NCBI GenBank assembly: GCA_004431415.1
Contig: QPMI01000071.1
Location: 1-64,000, forward strand
Source: Cyanophora paradoxa
Lineage: Eukaryota; Glaucocystophyceae; Cyanophorales; Cyanophoraceae
DNA: 64,000 bases
Reading direction: 5' to 3'
Part shown: positions 53,309 through 64,000 of the stretch, one piece after another
How positions within the stretch are numbered: the stretch's first letter is position 1
Layout: each line of letters begins with the position of its first letter
Notes under the pieces: model-generated
What the model saw: the letters and a program-made list of their open reading frames with translations, nothing else
What the model was told of the DNA's origin: nothing
The model's database searches: none
Translations under genes and position numbers: made by a program

Positions 53309-56300
53309 TCAGGTACGCGTCTTTGGCGGGCGACCGCGCCGCCGGGCAGGCTGGGCGCCGCGCCCGGCGCCGCCGCCGCGCGACGACGACGGAGACGAGG
53401 ACGGCGTGGCAGGCGCCGGGAGGCCCAGCAGCTCCAGAACGCGCTCGGGGCCGGTTCGGATCTCGACCGTGCCGTTCCGTCCCTCGTACTCGACGGGATA
53501 AAGTGACGAAGGAAAGCTCCACTCGCGCGGTCCGCCCTCCTGGCTCGGCGCCCACGCGCCGCCGAAGCGCTTCAGCACCACGAAGCGTGACTCGTACTCG
53601 CCGCTCGGCAGGTCGATCGTCTGGACGAGGCGCGCGAACCACACGCCGGGGAGCGGGCTCGCCGCGTGCGTCGCCAGCGCCGCCACCACCTGCCCCGCCG
53701 GGTACGGCGAGGCCGACCGCCAGTGCAGGTGGTAGAGGGGCGGCGCGGGGCCGGCGGCGGCGACGCCGACGGGGACGGGCTCCTGGGAGGCGCCGCCTCG
53801 GCGCCCGCGCGCGCGGCCGAGGCCACGCCGGCCGCGCGCGCCACGGAGGAGGCCGCGCGAGCAGTAGTGCTCGTGGGCCCGCGCCCCGGCCGAGTTCTTA
53901 AACTCCTTGCGGTGCGTCAGGGCGGCGGCGCGGGGGGGCGGCGCGGGGCGGGGCGGCGCGACCTGCTCACCCGATCGCAGGGCGCGCAGTACCTCTGCTC
54001 GGCGATGGCGAGCTCGCGCTCGAGGGTGTAGTCGGCGTCCCAAGCGCGCGGCCTGTCGGCCCCGTCCGCCGCCGCTTGGCCTCTTCGCTCCCGTCGGACG
54101 CGCCGCTCCCGTCCTCGCCATCGTCCTCCGAGTACGAGCTGGAGCTCTCCGCGCCGCGCCCCGCGCGGAAACGCGCCGAGGCGGACGGAGGCGCGGTTGA
54201 CGGCGCCGGCTCGTCGTCGGCGTGCTCCTCGGAGCCTCCACCGTCGTCCCGCCCCACCTCGGTCCCGCCGCCCAAGCTCCCGCCCGCCGTCGAGGGCGCG
54301 GGGGATCCGGACGGCGGCGGCGGCGGCGGCGGCAGCGCCGGTGCCGGCGGGAGTTCGAGGCGGGGCGGCGCCTCGGCCGCGGCGGCGCTCTCGCGGGCCC
54401 GGAGCCGGGCTTCGTCGTGCTTGACGGCGAGCTGCTCGAGGTACGCCACCGCCGCCGCCGCCGTGCGCGCCCGCGCCGAGTAATCGTAATTTTGCGTCGC
54501 CGTCAGCACCGAGTGGCCCAGAAGCTTGGCTGCCGGCGCGCGGGTGGGGCGAGGGAGGCGAGGGGGCGGGGGCGCTTCGGCGTACCCGTCCCGTCGACGA
54601 CGGCGGCCGCGGTGTCGCCGGAGATGCGGTTCGCCGCGGCCTCGTCGCGCACGTGCGTCGTGATGATGGCCCGCATCGCCTGCGCCGTCACCGGTACCCC
54701 CGTCCACTTTTCCGTCACGCGCTTGACAAAGACGCTCCAGGCCGAGTCGGAGAGGGGCGCTCCCGAGGCGCTCGTGAAGAGCCAGCCCTCGTCCGCGCCC
54801 CCCGGCAGCGGCGGGAGGAGGAGGCGCCGGTACCGCTCGACGTACGAGGTGAGCGGCCGCTGCACAAACTCCGGGATCGGGTAGCTGATCGCCCCCGCAG
54901 TTTTCGCGGTCTTCGACGAGAGGACGGCCTCGCCCTGCCCCGCGTCCGCCCGCATCTGGGTGAGCGTGATTGTCCACGCGCCGCCGTCCCGCCGCAGCGT
55001 GTGGCCGATCCTGCGGGGGGCGCAGAGGGGCAGGACGGGGCCCTCGCTCGGCGCGGGGCGACGGCGCGGCGCGGGGGGTACGGCACCTGAGGCGGCGGAC
55101 GATGCCGACGCGCGAGGGCGTGGAGACGAGGAGCGACAGGAGGACGCCCTCGCGGAGGGCGAGCGCCCTCTCGTACTCCAACGGCGCCCGCTCCGCCGCC
55201 TCGAGCGCATCCAGCCGCGCCGAGAGGAGCGCCTCGAACGGCACCCAGTTCGGTCCGCGCTGACGCCATTTCACGCCTTCGCGCTTCTCCTTTCTCAGCT
55301 GGGCGATCAGGTTCCGCAGCGGGCGCCCGTGGGGGCCCTCGGAGCCGGCGGCGGCGCCGGCCGTCCGCGCGTGGACAAAGGAGTGGGCCTGGAGGGCCGC
55401 CTGCGTGTACCCCGCCAAGGTGCCCGCCCGGACCCTGCGCTCGCCGCGGAGAAACGCGAGGAACCGCATCCACAGGTCGATAAAGTCGACGCGGGCGCCG
55501 GAGAAGAGGTCGAGCGTGAGAGCGCCGTCGATCTTCTCGCGGAGGGCGCAGTACCCCAGGAACCGGAGGAGCGTCGTCCGCTCGTTCGCCAGCGTCGTGG
55601 AGCGCTCGACGGCGGCGCCGGGGCGGTCGGGGTTGAGGAGGCGGGTGCGAAACTCTTCGTACGCGGCGAGCTGCGCCTTGAGCTCGCGCGACTGATCCTC
55701 CTCGCGCAGGCCGTACGGGGCGCCCCGCTCTGCCGGCTCGTCGCCCGCGGGGCCTTCGTCCTCCTCCTCGCCGTGCTCGTCGGCCGGGGGTACGGGCGGC
55801 GGGGGCGGCGAGGCCCCCGCCTCGGCGGACCCCTCGGGATCGGCGCCGCCCGAGTCCGACTCGGACTCGTCCGGCTCGGCGGGGGCGGGCGCCGGCGGGG
55901 CGCGGGCGCGCTTGGGGGGTACAGGGTCCCCGGCGGCGCCGAGCACCACGCGCTCGGGGTCCACGAGGGCGTCCACGTCAAAGAGCGTCGCCCCGCCGTG
56001 GTCCATGCTCTCCAGCATCCGCCGGTACGCCAGCCGCTTCTCGGCGATGAATTTCCCGTTGTCCTTTGCGATCTGATCCGCCATAGGGCCCCCGGGGCGG
56101 AAGAAGTGGATGGAGCCCTGCTCGAGCTCGTCCGACCACGGAAAGCCCGTCGTCGCCTCGACGATCCCCACGTCCGCGATCCAGAGGACCCCTGCGCGGT
56201 GCGCGCGGCATGAGTTTGATCCCGTTACCCCGCGGAATCGAACCGGGCCCGCACAGATGCCGCATTGGAACCCGTCCCCTGGAGGCGCCCACCGGCCGTC

Positions 56301-57705
56301 TCCTCGCGGTACGCGTGCGCGGGAAAGGCCGCCTGGGCGGCGTAGAGCAACCTGGCGTCGCAGGGCGCGCCGAGGCTGTCCCAGTACCGCGTCGTCCTGC
56401 GGGGGCGGCGCGATCGCGAGTGGCGCAGAGGACGCGGGCTCGGGCGCGGGGGCGCGGGGCGCGGCGCCGTCGGACCTCGCGGCGCCGGAGAGCACGAGCA
56501 GCGTCCAGTGCCCGCCGCTGTTCGACGTCCGCTCCGCCCCGCGCCGCGCGATCGACGTCGAGACCGGGCAGAAGAGGGTACCCCCCCGCGCCACGAACCC
56601 CAGGGCCTTGCGCTGACGCCGCTCCTCGCCCGCCGCAGCGTAGCGCCGAAGGAGGCTCGTCAGAATCTCCACCGGCATGGGGTACAGGGCCCGCACGCGC
56701 GCGTTCTTGGCGCGGTGGAGCAAGAGGCTCATCACGTTGGCGACGTGCGTGTCGGCGAGCCACTCGCGCGCGCCAAAGATACCGACCCTGGGTCCCGCAG
56801 GCGCCGGCGCGGGGGCCGCGGCGGCGACGGTGGCGGGTCGGCGCCCTCTAGCACGAGCCGCTGGCGGCGAAAGTCGAGGTGGAGGTTCGGATCCCGGCCG
56901 GGGAGATCCTTCAGGAGGCTTTCGACGGCGACGGCGCTGAGGAACGCCCAGCGGCGCGCCGAGCTCCGCGTTCGCTCCCCGTCGACCTCGGCGCCGATGC
57001 CGGCGTAGTAGGTGAGCGTCCTCGTGAGCATGCCGAAGCGCTCGCGCCCGACGCTGAGCGTCGTAACGTTCCAGCGGTGCGGGCCGCCCGACGCGAGTTC
57101 CGGGAGGCGGCGCTCGATCTCCCGGCGGAGCGAGTTCGTGGCGCGCGAGGAGCCGTAGAGGAGCTCGGAGAGCGACGCCATGGGGACCCAGAGCTTCAGG
57201 TCCGGAGCCTCGATCCGGGTCGCCGGCAGGGCGTAGAGCCGCTCGCCGCCGACGCGCACGACGTGCAGGTCGTAGCGGGAGAGGGCGCACAGGCGGCGGC
57301 GCTCGTTGGCGGCGTAGAACGCGGTGGCAGCGGCGCGCTTCCGGGCCTCGTCGCTGTCCCGCCACGCCTGGTCGACGACCTCGAGCACGTACCTCATCGA
57401 CAAGAGGCGCGGCGGGTCCTCGGGCGTGTACTCGCCGCGCCGGACGGCCCCGAGGGTCTCCAGGAGGAGGATCGCGTGCTCGCTCGGCACGGGCCGCGCT
57501 GGGACGCCATAGCGCGCGGTGAGCACGTCCTGCACCTCGTCCTCGCCCTCGCCCTCGGCCAACGGCGGCTCGCCCAGGACGCGCGCGAGCTCGGCAGAGC
57601 AGACGGAGGCCCGGCGTCGGACTTTAGCACCACGAGCTGCGTCCGCCCCCACGGCCCGTCGAACTCGATCAGCTCGTACGCGTCGTGGACCGTCTGGAAG
57701 TACAT
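53309..57705 (-). CDS. C48 protease - tyrosine recombinase - C2HC finger protein, spliced, copy 2
   Basis: Same gene as 18917-23313, with ATG at 57705. Here the seven-G run near 56580 is complete, so GFVARGGTLFCPVSTS and HWTLLVL read through in one frame. From GDGFQCGIC through the acidic linker to VGIVRRLR there is no stop, which supports a single protease-recombinase polypeptide. Errors in this copy: one G missing near 57608 in the N-terminal part, one base missing near 56279 just before the catalytic Cys, one near 56250 and one near 54060. All introns seen in copy 1 recur at matching places. Expected activities are a SUMO- or polyprotein-type cysteine protease and site-specific DNA strand exchange. 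Confidence 0.75.
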
Positions 57706-58387
57706 GGTCGCCGGCCGGGCCGTGCGGGCGGGCGACCCGGAGTGGGAGGGGCGAGGTGTTGGGATTCGACGTGCGGGGTGGGATCTATTTATGGTAACCT
57801 CGCACCTTTAATCCTCGCGCTCGCGTCGCCGATGTTATCTTTAGTCCCTGCGCACAGGCCGCGCGCGGGGCGGAAGGCCGACGGGAGCGGACGAGGCCGA
57901 ATCGTATCCCCACGAGCCGAGGCCGCCATCCCACGACGTTGATCACGTACGCCCGCCCGGCTTCGTCCCCCCCCTACACCTTACCCCCTCTGAAATTCGG
58001 CCAGGTTTGCCACCTAGGGGCGCCCCGCCCTCGTCGCCCGCCTGCGTCGCGGCGGCGGCCGCCGCGCCCCGCCCCGCATTGACCACGTACGCCGGCCCGG
58101 CTTCGTCACCCCACCCCACCCCGCCTTTGCTAATATTCGGCCAGGTCTTCCACCAAGGCGCTCGGCAACGCGCGGCGTCGGCGACTCATCACCGCCGCCC
58201 GCGGCGATGAGATCGGTGCGCCCCCGCCGGCTCGGGCTTCGGGGACGGCGCCGGGCGCCCTGCGACGCCGCGAGGCTCAGATCCGAACGCGGCGGCGCGG
58301 GAGGCGGAGGGCCGTCTGGAGCGGACGTGGCCGAACTCTCCCAGAAATGCCTCCGATCTCGCTCCTCCTCGAGCTCGTCTTCGTCGG
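57706..58387. other. Divergent intergenic region, copy 2
   Basis: Holds the recombinase TATA box (ATCTATTTAT at about 57782) and the 80-bp imperfect direct repeat also seen at 23549-23775. No gene. Confidence 0.45.
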
Positions 58388-58821
58388 ATGACAGCTATGA
58401 CACCGATGATCCTTCTCTGCTCCGACGGCGTCCATATCCCGTGCCCCGCGGCGCTCGCGCCGACGCCCGCATCCTCTCCCTCGCCTCGAGCTGCTCCGAC
58501 GCCGACGTGGCCCCCGTCCCGCTCCCCTTCCGCTCCTCGCTCGTGTCGGCGGCCGGCGTCGCCCTCTCGCACCCCTCACCCGCGGCGGCCGCCCTCGCCC
58601 CGGGGCCTACCCCGACCGCGGGCCGCCGCCTCGGCTCTCGTCTTCCTCGCCGAGCTCGCGATCCTCGCCGATTACCTCGACGCCCGGCGGCTCGAGCTGG
58701 CGTGCGCGGCGCTTGCCAGCAGCGCGTCCGAGCTCGCCATCAAGTCCGCCTGGGCCAAGGCGAGCGTCCGTCCGCCCCCGCCCCGCGGAAGCGCCCCTTT
58801 CAGGCTATCGGATCTTCGTAG
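58388..58821 (+). pseudogene. Skp1-like protein, copy 2, frameshifted
   Basis: Matches 24001-24438 but lacks single Cs near 58460, 58603, 58617 and 58785, so the frame breaks after about 20 residues. All losses lie in C- or G-rich runs. Confidence 0.6.
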
Positions 58822-59065
58822 GGACGTGTATTGAACGGCCTCTCCGAGTACTGCGTGCACCGGCGTCTGCGGGGCCAGGGGTACAGATTTTGGGGACCCT
58901 TGGACCCCTCTCCGGGGACCTAGGGTTCGTTTTGAAACGAGGTCCGGGATCCGCACTAGCAATTTATTCGCGCTCTCCGGGCCCTCCCCAGCCCCTGCGA
59001 TGCGTTTGTGCGGGGCCGACTTTTTGTTTAACGGGGTATTCGACGGTCCCTCAATCTGTATTGGA
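58822..59065. other. Right-hand end of the duplicated segment, copy 2
   Basis: Identical to 24439-24682; homology ends after TTGGA at 59065. Confidence 0.5.
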
Positions 59066-60500
59066 GCTTTTCGCATGACTTTCCTAACAAGTTTTAGTTT
59101 TCCTCGGTTGCAGTTGCGAGTTGATCGTATTCAAGATCATGATTAGTTGTTCTCAATAGACCTCTCTTCCGCCGGACCCTTGTTGCGTCTTCAGCCTCCT
59201 GTACATGTTGCATTGTTACCCCATGGCCACTTTCTGGCTCTCAGAGTTTGATCATTTATACCCCGCTTTCTATTTATAATGAATTGCTTGGAATCTTTGT
59301 TTGGTGCGGCGTCGTCGTCTGCAGCTGATGATATCGATGCATCCGATCCTGTCTCTCTTGTGCCCCCTAAAAAAATTATTCTCTGCGTTCACGTGTCCCT
59401 CGCGCGATCGAGCTTGTCGTGACCATGAGTCTTCTGAATTTTATTACGTCATTTTCTGAAATGAGGCCTTGCATTGAATTTTGATTTGCAATTAATTGTT
59501 GTCTAGATCCGTAGACTTCGGCAGTGTCGGCCATGAGCTTCACCTCAAGCAACTCGTGGGCTTTATGATCAGTCGACGATGGCCAAGCAAATTTAAAGTT
59601 TAAGCACCAGCGTCAGAGCCCGAGAGCAAAGGGGACGGCCGCGGGCCTTGGCCCCCCTGCAAGCTGCGTCGCCTGGGCGGGCTGTTAATATCGCACGACA
59701 AATTGCACGATCGGGCTACAAATCAAATACAAACACAAATACACATGCGTTTACAAAGCATCTAAACTTAGTAAGTTTAATATAAGCCTCGATCGCGAAT
59801 TCTACTCTAAACTTGAATGCCATATGCATGATGGTTAACAAGCACATTTCGAAACGTTGTCAATATTTCGAAACCATGTCAATATTGAGACTTAACGCGA
59901 ACCTCCAATTAACTTAGTAACGTGCACGTGCGCCGCGGCGAAGCCAAGGCAAGCTCAGCGGCTCATGATCATGATCATATCATTATATTAGTTGCGTGGA
60001 CATATCATTAGACGCAGATCTAGATCGCCGCGTTCCGAAGTTCGGCGCGTCGTGCACGAGAGGTGCGCGGTGCAGCGAGGGACGCTGCGCTGATCATGAA
60101 GATGAACTTTCGGAACGACGGCTACGCCGATTCGAAGAAAACGTGTACTCCCCGTTGACCTGTGCGACCTGTTCAATTCGCTGAGCCCGCGCGACTCGTG
60201 GCTTCGAAATGCAATCGGAAGCAGTCGGAGGAGGAGAAGTTGGCGGCTCGCCGCCCGCTCGCTCTCAGCCAGTCGACCAAGCCGCAGCAGTGCCGCGCGC
60301 GCCGCTTCCGATCCGACTGACGGCTTCAAGCCGGCCGGAGATCGAGCAGGAAGAGGCGACATGCCAGCTGTACCCGCGCGCGAGTCATCGGCAGTGCTGC
60401 CTCTCCCGAGCGGGATCCATCGCCGGCCCGATCTGCGCGGGCGTCTCTCATCGCATCACCCTGCACAGGTCGAGTAGCTGATCCCTGCAGCTGAGCGGCC
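59066..60500. other. Unique right flank, no clear gene
   Basis: AT-richer than anything to its left. A 47-codon frame, MNCLESLFGAASSSAADDID..., starts at 59279 just after TATTTATAATG, but it has no recognisable family and may be chance. Words such as TGATCATGATCATATCATTATA at about 59966 are palindromic. Probably host DNA beyond the element. Confidence 0.4.
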
Positions 60501-63480
60501 TGAGCCGCCCTTCGCTTCGACTGCTCAGCTAAGCCTCAATCCAGCCGGCGCCCGCGCGCCAGCGCTTCGCCCCGTCGGCCTCGGACGCTGCGCGCCTCTC
60601 CACTCTTCTCCGCCTGCGGTGCGCCCCATCGCCCCGTGTGCTGCGTGGCCGGGCCTGAGCGCTGCTCGCCCCGCAGAGCCTGAGCCCCTGGCGCCGACCC
60701 AGGGGCAGAGAAGAACCGCTGCTTTCGAGATCTGCCGGACGCAGCTGCCAGCGGCGTGGCTCGGCGGGTATTCCCGAGCTTGCCTGCACTCTTCCTGTGC
60801 GCCCCCCGTCCTTCCCGTGCCCCTCGGCGCGGCAGGGCCTGACCTCGGCTCGGCCCCGCAGCGCGCGAGGGGCGGCGGGTCGCTCCCGAAGCCGCGCCGC
60901 GGCCGAGCGGGTCTGCGCGCGGCTGCACGCCCTGCGGCCTCACCCGTGGCACCGGGCCCCTCGCCGCCCGGACTCAACCGCGTCTCAAGCGGCCACCGCC
61001 GCCACCTGATCCCCGCCGGACCTCTCTCGTCCCCGCACCGACCGCGGACGAACGCGGCGCCGCCCCGGCCTCAGCCCCGCCCCTAGCCGTGCCTGCGCGC
61101 TCGATCCCCGCCGGTCCTCCCTCGTCCCCGCGCCCTCTGCCCGACCTCGGCTCGGCCCGCCCGACCTCAGTTCGGCCTGGCAGCTGCAGCGCGCGAGGGC
61201 CGTGCGGCCGCCTCGGGAGCCGCGTGGCGGGTCCTCCGCGCGCGGCCGCCCTCCCTCGCTCCGCCGCACCACCCCCGGTCGGCCGCTCCGGCCGCCTCCG
61301 CGGCGCCGGCGCGGCCCCATGCGGCCTCCCCACGAAACTCTCTCCCGGACCGCCGCCTTACCGCGTCCCTTGGACTCCGGGAGCCCATTTCCGCCCCGGT
61401 TCAGCCCCGCCTCGATCCCTGCCTGCGCCCTCGTCCCCGCGCCCTCTGCCCGAGCGCAGCCCTCTGCTCGTCCCTCGGACGCGCCGCCGCTCTGAAATCG
61501 GTCCGCCGGCGGGAGCCCTCCCCACGCCGCGCCGCGTTTCCTTCTCCTGCGTCCGTTCGGCCATGTACTCGGCCCTTCTCGGTGCGCCCCGATCCTTCTC
61601 GTACCCCTCTCGTAACCCGCGGCGCGTATCCTTCTCGTCCGACTTGGACTCGGCCCTGCAGCGCGAGAAGGGCCGCGGATCGGATCGGGGGCCGCCTCAG
61701 CAGTTCGCTCCCGCCGGCCCAGCCCTGTCCTCCGACTCCCGCCCTATGCCTCGGCGCGGCGCAGCGCGTCGGCCCAATGCGGCGCAGCAGCGCAGGCCCT
61801 TCCGGGGGCCTTGCCCGCAGCCACGCCCCCCCCCCCCCCCCCCCTCTCCCCCGCGCCTGCCGCTGCCCCCGCGTCGGGCCTCGGCCGCGGCCGCCCGTCC
61901 CTCGCCCGCGGCGTCGGTGCCGCTCTCCTCCCGGCAGCTGCCTGCCGCTGCGCTTGCCTCCGCTCCTTCCGCCCCTCCCCCCCTCGCTGCCGCCGCCCTA
62001 CGCCCCCTCCGCCTCCTCGCATGCCCCGGCGGCGCTGTCCCCGTGGATGGCCCGAGCGGCCACCGCCGCCCCCCGCTCCCCGGCTGTCCTCTCTGCCCTC
62101 GCTACCTTTACCCCCTCCGGCGCACTCGCTGCCTCGGACGGCTCGGCCTTGACTCCGCAAGTCCGCCTCCAGCCGCCCTCGCTGCCTTTACCCGCTTCGG
62201 CGCCTCTCTGGCGCGGGGCACGCCCCTTCCGAGCCCGCAGCTGGGCCTGTCGCCCCGCCCGCCGCCGCCTCCTCCTCCCGTCCCCTCCCCGCCCCCCCCC
62301 CCCCCCCCCCCCCCCCCACCCTCCCCCCGGCCCTTCCGCGCCCGGAGCTGGGCTGCCGCCCCGCCCGCCTCTTTCTCCTTCGCCTCCTCCTTCCCCCACA
62401 TCCCTCGCCCCGCCCCTGCCCTTGACCCTGTCCGGTGCGCCCCGATCCTTCTCGTACCCCTTCTCGGTCCTTCTCGGTCTGACTTGGGCTCGGTCCCGCA
62501 GCGCGCGAGGGCCGCGGATCGGATCAAGGGGTCGCCTCGGCAGTACGCGGCCGCCCCGGCCCCACCTCCGGCGCCCCTCCGACCGCTTCCGCTCCCTTCG
62601 CCCCTCCGGCGCCGCCCAAGCGGGGGGGGGGGGGGGGGGGGGGGGGGGGCGGCGCCGGGCTCCCCCCCCCCCTTTCGTCTTCTCCGCGCCCAATGCGCCC
62701 GCGGGGGCCTCGCCGCCATTCCCCCGCCAAGCCTCTGCGCGGCCGCTCTCGCTCTTGAGACGCCACCCGCCGCGGCCTCCTCCCTCCTCCCGAACCCGCA
62801 GGCGACCCGGGCCGCTCCCTCGCCCCCCGCGGCGCCGCTGTTCCCGTGGAGTGGACGCCGCAGCGCGGCGCGGCGGGCCTCGGGGCCTCCGGTCTCGGCC
62901 CCGTCCGGCGCCGTGTCACCCCTCGGGGGTGCCACCCCGCGCCGTCCCCGCCGGCGGCCTCGGGCCTCCGGGCTCGGCCCGGCGGCCGCCCACGCTCGAG
63001 GCCGCGGCCGCGGCGCCGCTCGCTACGCGTCTCTACGCTCCTCGCGACCGCCGCCCCTCGCCGTCCCCGCCGGCGGCCTCGGGCCTCGGGCTCGGCCCGT
63101 CCGGTCGTCCCTCGGCCGCGGCCGCGGCCTCTCGACGCCCTCTCGACGCCGCGGCCGCGGCGCCGCTCGCTACGCCTCTCTACGCTCCTCGCGGCTGCCG
63201 CCTGCTCGCGGCCGCTGCCCCGCGCCGTCCGCGCCAGCGCCCGCCACTCCCCCCCCTCCGAGGCTCCGCCCCGGGCCATGCCCGCCCCCCTCCGGCCCAT
63301 CATCTTGGCCCGCAGTAGCCGGTGCGCATCGCCCCTTCCCCTGCTTCAAAGCCGACCTGAAGTATGCCCCCGGCCCGGCCCCGCAGCGCAGCGCCGGCGG
63401 GCTGGAGGGGACGGCCGGCCGCCTCGGGAGCCGCGGGTACGAGAGGCGGGGAAGCTCAGCGGCTTGAGGGGAGCGCGTGG
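60501..63480. repeat. Low-complexity GC-rich DNA with degenerate long tandem repeats
   Basis: Extreme C and G runs (about 62290-62317 C-rich, 62623-62649 G). Two segments recur about 850 bp apart: GTGCGCCCCGATCCTTCTCG at 61584 and 62433, and CAGCGCG-AGGGCCGCGGATCGGATC at about 61657 and 62500. Another recurs about 150 bp apart near 63016 and 63164 (CTCGCTACGC...TCTACGCTCCTCGCG). Long Pro/Arg/Ser frames cross it on every strand, as expected for such composition; none is called as a gene. Confidence 0.55.
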
Positions 63481-64000
63481 GGCCGCGCCCCGGGCCCGCC
63501 CTTCGGTCGCCGCGGCCCGCGCCACGCCCAGCCCCACCTACCTTTCCCCGGGCGCCCGCTCGCCCCCGCCCCCGCCACCACACGCTGGCGGGGCCGAGGC
63601 CCTGGAGGCTGCGGCAGCTACGGTCCGCCCTGCATCCGGCTCGCATGCCCGCACGCCCCTTTTCCTCCGGCCGCCGGGCCCTTAGGCTTCCAGATCCGTA
63701 ATTCACCCCCCGTTTGCTCTCTGATTCTTCCCAGCCGGCCTTCAATGTCACAGAATCCGAACAAAGAGAATGCATTAAAATTCGACATAGCACAGACAGC
63801 TAGAACTGGACATGCACATGCGGACCCCGCCACCCTGCCGCTGCCCCTGCCCTACGTATACATAATGCCCGGCCCCGCCCCTCACTCCCAACCGAAGAGA
63901 AAAAGTAACGTTCCAGCGCGGGACCTCAGACACCGGTTCCGACCCGGGCAATATCGACAGAGGTGAGGGTCGCGGGAGGGTTCGTCCACACGAGGTGGTT
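63481..64000. other. Window end, nothing supported
   Basis: From about 63740 the DNA becomes less GC-rich. A plus-strand frame beginning MSQNPNKENALKFDIAQTAR at 63745 has normal composition and could be the start of an exon, but it runs without a clear family to 63966. Confidence 0.25.

Larger units (their letters stand above)
34177..59065. mobile_element. Element copy 2 (part matched by copy 1)
   Basis: Direct repeat of copy 1. The true left end cannot be fixed: copy 1 is cut by the window edge, so the homologous part may extend further left than 34177. The primase-helicase gene certainly continues to 33697. Right of 59065 the sequence changes character. Copy 2 is generally the better read through 43-48 kb and in the primase gene, but it carries its own frameshifts in the RING-like, recombinase and Skp1-like genes. 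Confidence 0.75.

Noticed and set aside
53967-57365. A 1132-codon frame as the full recombinase gene
   Set aside because: Its first third is out of frame relative to the protein-like reading of the same DNA and it includes intron sequence; the ATG at 57705 and splicing give better motifs.
1-59065. Simple over-assembly of a circular genome of about 34 kb
   Set aside because: If the contig merely ran twice round a circle, sequence after 59065 should match sequence after 24682; it does not.
59279-59422. A 47-codon frame after a TATA-like word
   Set aside because: Too short, with no family and no conservation to judge it by; mentioned only as flank content.
61089-63467. A 792-codon open frame rich in Pro, Arg, Ser and Ala
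   Set aside because: Long frames occur on all strands in this low-complexity GC-rich DNA; there is no domain-like segment and it crosses homopolymer runs.

Overview
This is a very GC-rich eukaryote-type sequence. It carries two near-identical, directly repeated copies of a large mobile element or endogenous-virus-like element. Spliceosomal GT-AG introns, TATA boxes 45-80 bp upstream of ATG codons and a spliced histone H3 gene rule out a prokaryote. The sequence fits a nuclear genome of a GC-rich alga or protist, or a nuclear large DNA virus with host-type introns. I cannot name the species. I see no capsid gene, rRNA, tRNA or CRISPR array.

Layout. Positions 1-24682 (copy 1, entering from the left edge) match 34177-59065 (copy 2) in the same orientation; both matches stop at the same point (24682/59065). 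Each copy holds, in order: (i) a giant minus-strand gene of about 1990 codons with an archaeo-eukaryotic primase (PrimPol/UL52-like) domain and a herpesvirus-type origin-binding (OBP) helicase domain, intact only at 33697-39669; (ii) a divergently transcribed Cys-rich zinc protein and a RING-like protein; (iii) about 3.3 kb of palindrome-rich non-coding DNA with a four-unit hairpin repeat; (iv) a multi-intron minus-strand gene with an N-terminal zinc-binding region and an AAA+ ATPase; (v) a repeat-array locus; (vi) a 158-aa unknown; (vii) a second repeat-array locus; (viii) a multi-intron minus-strand gene whose product joins a Ulp1/adenain-like (C48) cysteine protease to a tyrosine recombinase and a C2HC zinc finger; (ix) a Skp1-like protein.

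Between the copies (24.7-33.7 kb) lie the H3 variant gene, two unknown minus-strand genes, a 72-aa gene between inverted repeat arrays, a GIY-YIG nuclease, a poorly resolved minus-strand gene and three more repeat arrays. Right of 59066 is unrelated DNA: AT-richer sequence without clear genes, then 4 kb of low-complexity GC-rich DNA with long C and G runs.

Five repeat loci (seven counting copy 2) are built from one 32-bp bipartite module, CCCTAGR-N13-SCTCCGTGACRR, which also occurs singly with exactly the same 13-bp spacing. The fullest loci place oppositely oriented arrays on either side of an AT-rich spacer, as in a herpesvirus origin; the element encodes an OBP-type helicase. My working model, an inference, is a self-mobilising, self-replicating nuclear element: recombinase for integration, primase-helicase for replication, array loci as origins, and Skp1/RING proteins acting on host ubiquitination.

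Caution: the two copies carry different single-base indels that break genes in a complementary way, and copy 1 lacks about 175 bases over 8.9-13.8 kb. Much of this looks like consensus error, so genes broken in one copy should be read from the other.
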